From an uncultured Gemmatimonadota bacterium (lineage in GTDB: Bacteria > Gemmatimonadota > Gemmatimonadetes > Gemmatimonadales > Gemmatimonadaceae): 64,000 nt of DNA. Position numbers and translations under genes: made by a program. A model generated the notes under the pieces. That model made no database searches. It was given only the letters and a program-made list of their open reading frames with translations, and was not told the origin of the DNA. The stretch spans positions 868,001 to 932,000 of the forward strand of contig CADEFN010000001.1 in NCBI GenBank assembly GCA_902826615.1. Reading direction: 5' to 3'. Of this stretch, positions 62,097 through 64,000 are shown one piece after another; positions within the stretch are counted from its first letter, which is position 1; every line of letters starts with the position of its first letter.

Positions 62097-63563
62097 GTGA
62101 CCGATCTCGAAACACGCTCGGGCCTTCCGGCCTGGACACGCGCCGAACTGCCAGCACCGCCCAATCCTCGAGGTTTGCAGTGGCTTGGTGTGGTGGGACC
62201 CGGTGTGATTGTGCTCGGTGCATCGATTGGCAGCGGGGAGTTTCTGCTCGGGCCTGCCGCCTTTGTGAAGTACGGGCTCACGATGTTGTGGGTCGCCGGT
62301 GTAGCCATGGTGCTGCAGACGCTGTTCAACCAGGAGCTCATGCGGTACACCTTGGCAACGGGTGAGCCGGCGGTCACCGGGTTCATGCGCACGCGCCCGC
62401 GAGCGGGATTCTGGGCGTGGACGTACGCGTTGCTCTATTTCCTGCAGGTTGGCTGGCCGGCGTGGGCCGGCACTGCGGCGGGGGCGTTCTTCTTTCTCTT
62501 TACCAAACGCCTGGCTGCAGCTGCCGATACCGGAACGGTCTACGCCATTGCGATCATCCTGTTCCTGGTGTGTGTCAGCGTGCTGCTGGTGGGCAAACGC
62601 ATCGAACGCACCCTCGAAATGCTCAACTGGGTGCTGGTGGTCTGCATTCTCGGCTCCTTCACGGTGCTCACCGTGTGGCTGGTGTCGGGTGAGACGTTAG
62701 GTGCGGCACTGGCAGGGATGGTGGGATACTCGACGTCGGCTCGCGAATTCCGCTTTATTCCCGAAGGGGCCGACTTCTTTCTCATCTCCGCCTTTGCCGG
62801 ATACAGCGGCGCCGGCGGCGTCATCAACATCACCTTGTCCAACTGGGCGCGCGATCGCGGCTACGGTATGGGCGGAGTTGCCGGATTCATCCCGTCGGCG
62901 GTAGGCGGTGAAAAACAGACCCTGGCCCACAGCGGGTTCCGCTTTGACAACACGCCGGCGGAACTCGCCAAGTGGCGCGGTTGGTGGCGTGTGGTGGCGG
63001 CCGATCAGTGGGGCGTGTTTTTTCTCGGTGCCATTCTCGGCATGCTCCTCCCCGCGATGTTGTACGTGACCTTCATTCCACCCGGGACTGATATTCGCGG
63101 GTATGGCATTGCCGCGGCGCTGGCGCAGGGGATGGTCGACGCCGGCACACCGTTACTAGGCGGTCTGGTTGCCCTGATTGGCGCCTGGGTCCTGTTCAAG
63201 ACGCAGCTCGATATTGTCGAGGGCATGGCGCGCGCCATCACCGACATCATCTGGACGGGGAGTGCGCGCGTGCGAAGCTGGCGTGGGGGCGATGTACGCG
63301 TGGTGTACTACGCGGTGCTGGCCGCGCTGGTGTGCTGGGGCATCGTGGCGCTCAAGCTGGCACAACCCGTCTTTCTGCTGCAGCTCGGGGCCAACATCGC
63401 GGGTGTCGTCTTTGTCATCTCATCGCTGCAGCTGTTGTACGTCAACACCACGCTGCTCCCCGAGCACTGTCGTCCCCCGCTCTGGCGACGTGTTGGTCTG
63501 GTGTTGGTGGCGCTTTTCTATGGAACGTTTGTCATCATGTGGTTGCGCGGCGTGTTCAGCTGA
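62097..63563 (+). CDS. Nramp-related membrane transporter without canonical metal motifs
   Basis: 488 residues from GTG 62097; the upstream frame lies across the intergenic region. About 11 membrane segments. The TM1 region (GPGVIVLGASIGSGEFLLGP) resembles Nramp, but the metal-binding Asp-Pro-Gly-Asn is replaced by GASIGSGEF, and TM6 lacks the Met-Pro-His (GYSGAGGVINITLSNW). So transition-metal binding as in MntH is unlikely. The APC-superfamily fold also includes amino-acid carriers, and the neighbours argue for an amino-acid or organic substrate. Direction and coupling ion are unknown. Confidence 0.8.
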   Translation: MTDLETRSGLPAWTRAELPAPPNPRGLQWLGVVGPGVIVLGASIGSGEFLLGPAAFVKYGLTMLWVAGVAMVLQTLFNQELMRYTLATGEPAVTGFMRTRPRAGFWAWTYALLYFLQVGWPAWAGTAAGAFFFLFTKRLAAAADTGTVYAIAIILFLVCVSVLLVGKRIERTLEMLNWVLVVCILGSFTVLTVWLVSGETLGAALAGMVGYSTSAREFRFIPEGADFFLISAFAGYSGAGGVINITLSNWARDRGYGMGGVAGFIPSAVGGEKQTLAHSGFRFDNTPAELAKWRGWWRVVAADQWGVFFLGAILGMLLPAMLYVTFIPPGTDIRGYGIAAALAQGMVDAGTPLLGGLVALIGAWVLFKTQLDIVEGMARAITDIIWTGSARVRSWRGGDVRVVYYAVLAALVCWGIVALKLAQPVFLLQLGANIAGVVFVISSLQLLYVNTTLLPEHCRPPLWRRVGLVLVALFYGTFVIMWLRGVFS

Positions 63564-63569
63564 TCACTG

Positions 63570-64000
63570 TCAGTCAGATTGCGGAGCGTTGCGGTACCGT
63601 CGCTGAACCACACGCGCTCCCGCCGTCCACACCAGCAGGTAGACGATGGCTGCCAGGCAGCTGAGAACGCTGATGGACCAAGGGCCACTGGTGCGCGTCC
63701 GATACCACGCGAGCACGCCCAGCAGGGGGATGGTCACCGCGGCCAGTCGCTGGACAAACAGAGCGGCACGAACAACCCGCTGGTTGCGTAGGGCTTCAAG
63801 CGCCCGATAGTCCTTCAGCGTGTTGCCCGCGGCTCGCCACGTGCCACGGCGGTTGCGGATCGTAAAGACGCCCATGACGACCGTGAAGACAGTCAGACCG
63901 CCGACAACAAGCCACGCGTCCCAGGAGTTGGCCGTTCGAGCCGCAAAACCAAGGGCGATCACCGCCGCGGTGGTGAAGACCACCTCCAGAAACACGAGCA
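63570..64000 (-). CDS. Membrane protein of unknown function, N-terminus outside window
   Basis: The frame is open to the right edge, so the true start is probably beyond 64000. The 143 visible residues carry about four hydrophobic segments (VVFTTAAVIALGFA, WLVVGGLTVFTVVMGVF, LAAVTIPLLGVLAW, SVLSCLAAIVYLLVW) separated by a charged loop (KDYRALEALRNQRVV). I recognise no family. The stop is seven bases from the convergent transporter stop. Confidence 0.6.
   Translation of the reverse strand, partial: LVFLEVVFTTAAVIALGFAARTANSWDAWLVVGGLTVFTVVMGVFTIRNRRGTWRAAGNTLKDYRALEALRNQRVVRAALFVQRLAAVTIPLLGVLAWYRTRTSGPWSISVLSCLAAIVYLLVWTAGARVVQRRYRNAPQSD

Overview
The window is a 64 kb, GC-rich, densely packed bacterial chromosome segment. 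The gene repertoire suggests a member of the Gemmatimonadota. It has six Hanks-type Ser/Thr kinases (several with N-terminal ~80-residue modules and C-terminal TPRs), ECF sigma factors of the TIGR02999 type paired with kinases, short lipoproteins, outer-membrane barrels, a VPS10/BNR repeat protein, TonB plug-type proteins and secreted amidohydrolases. This assignment is an inference from gene content; no rRNA is present. I saw no tRNA, rRNA, CRISPR array, insertion sequence or prophage.

Layout. 0-4.2 kb: the end of an HD-GYP protein, a DUF2277 protein, a DUF5602-like lipoprotein and a response regulator/histidine kinase pair. 4.3-12.3 kb: an OmpA lipoprotein and a kinase, a barrel protein, an ECF sigma factor, a small lipoprotein not previously called, a stranded kinase N-terminal fragment, a TPR kinase and its ECF sigma factor. 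12.3-19.0 kb: metabolism (tartrate/malate-type dehydrogenase, BKACE enzyme, YfcC-type carrier, dienoyl-CoA-reductase-like SDR, threonine synthase, MDR oxidoreductase). 19.4-25.9 kb: a pseudo-receiver sigma-54 activator, an EF-hand-like lipoprotein, a TPR protein and a BNR/sortilin-like protein. 25.9-31.6 kb: a tightly coupled four-gene phosphosignalling operon (FHA-trypsin fusion, PEGA kinase, PP2C phosphatase, kinase) behind a leader that can fold over its ribosome binding site. 31.7-35.6 kb: a second ECF/TPR-kinase pair and a barrel protein. 35.7-40.5 kb: cardiolipin synthase, ThrE-type exporter, plant-type FabI and an odd plug-TonB fusion.

40.8-63.6 kb is the most coherent functional region. 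It holds an M28 peptidase, three secreted N-acyl-D-amino-acid deacylase-like enzymes, a GNAT/N-acylamino-acid racemase/M20 deacylase operon matching the known D-to-L amino acid inversion route, a GntR-FCD regulator with a perfect 16-bp operator between the two divergent operons, an acyl-CoA ligase, an enoyl-CoA hydratase, a CocE/S15 hydrolase, a class-C beta-lactamase-fold hydrolase, a D-cysteine-desulfhydrase-type PLP enzyme and an Nramp-like carrier without metal ligands. I read this as a regulated island for scavenging D-amino-acid-containing peptides or N-acyl-D-amino acids. It is a hypothesis built from family knowledge and gene order.

A window-wide signature is also visible: leucine codon TTA is almost confined to TTA-GGN (Leu-Gly), and CCT-AAC (Pro-Asn) recurs, so GTTAGGC/GCCTAAC appears on both strands and sometimes carries the stop codon.
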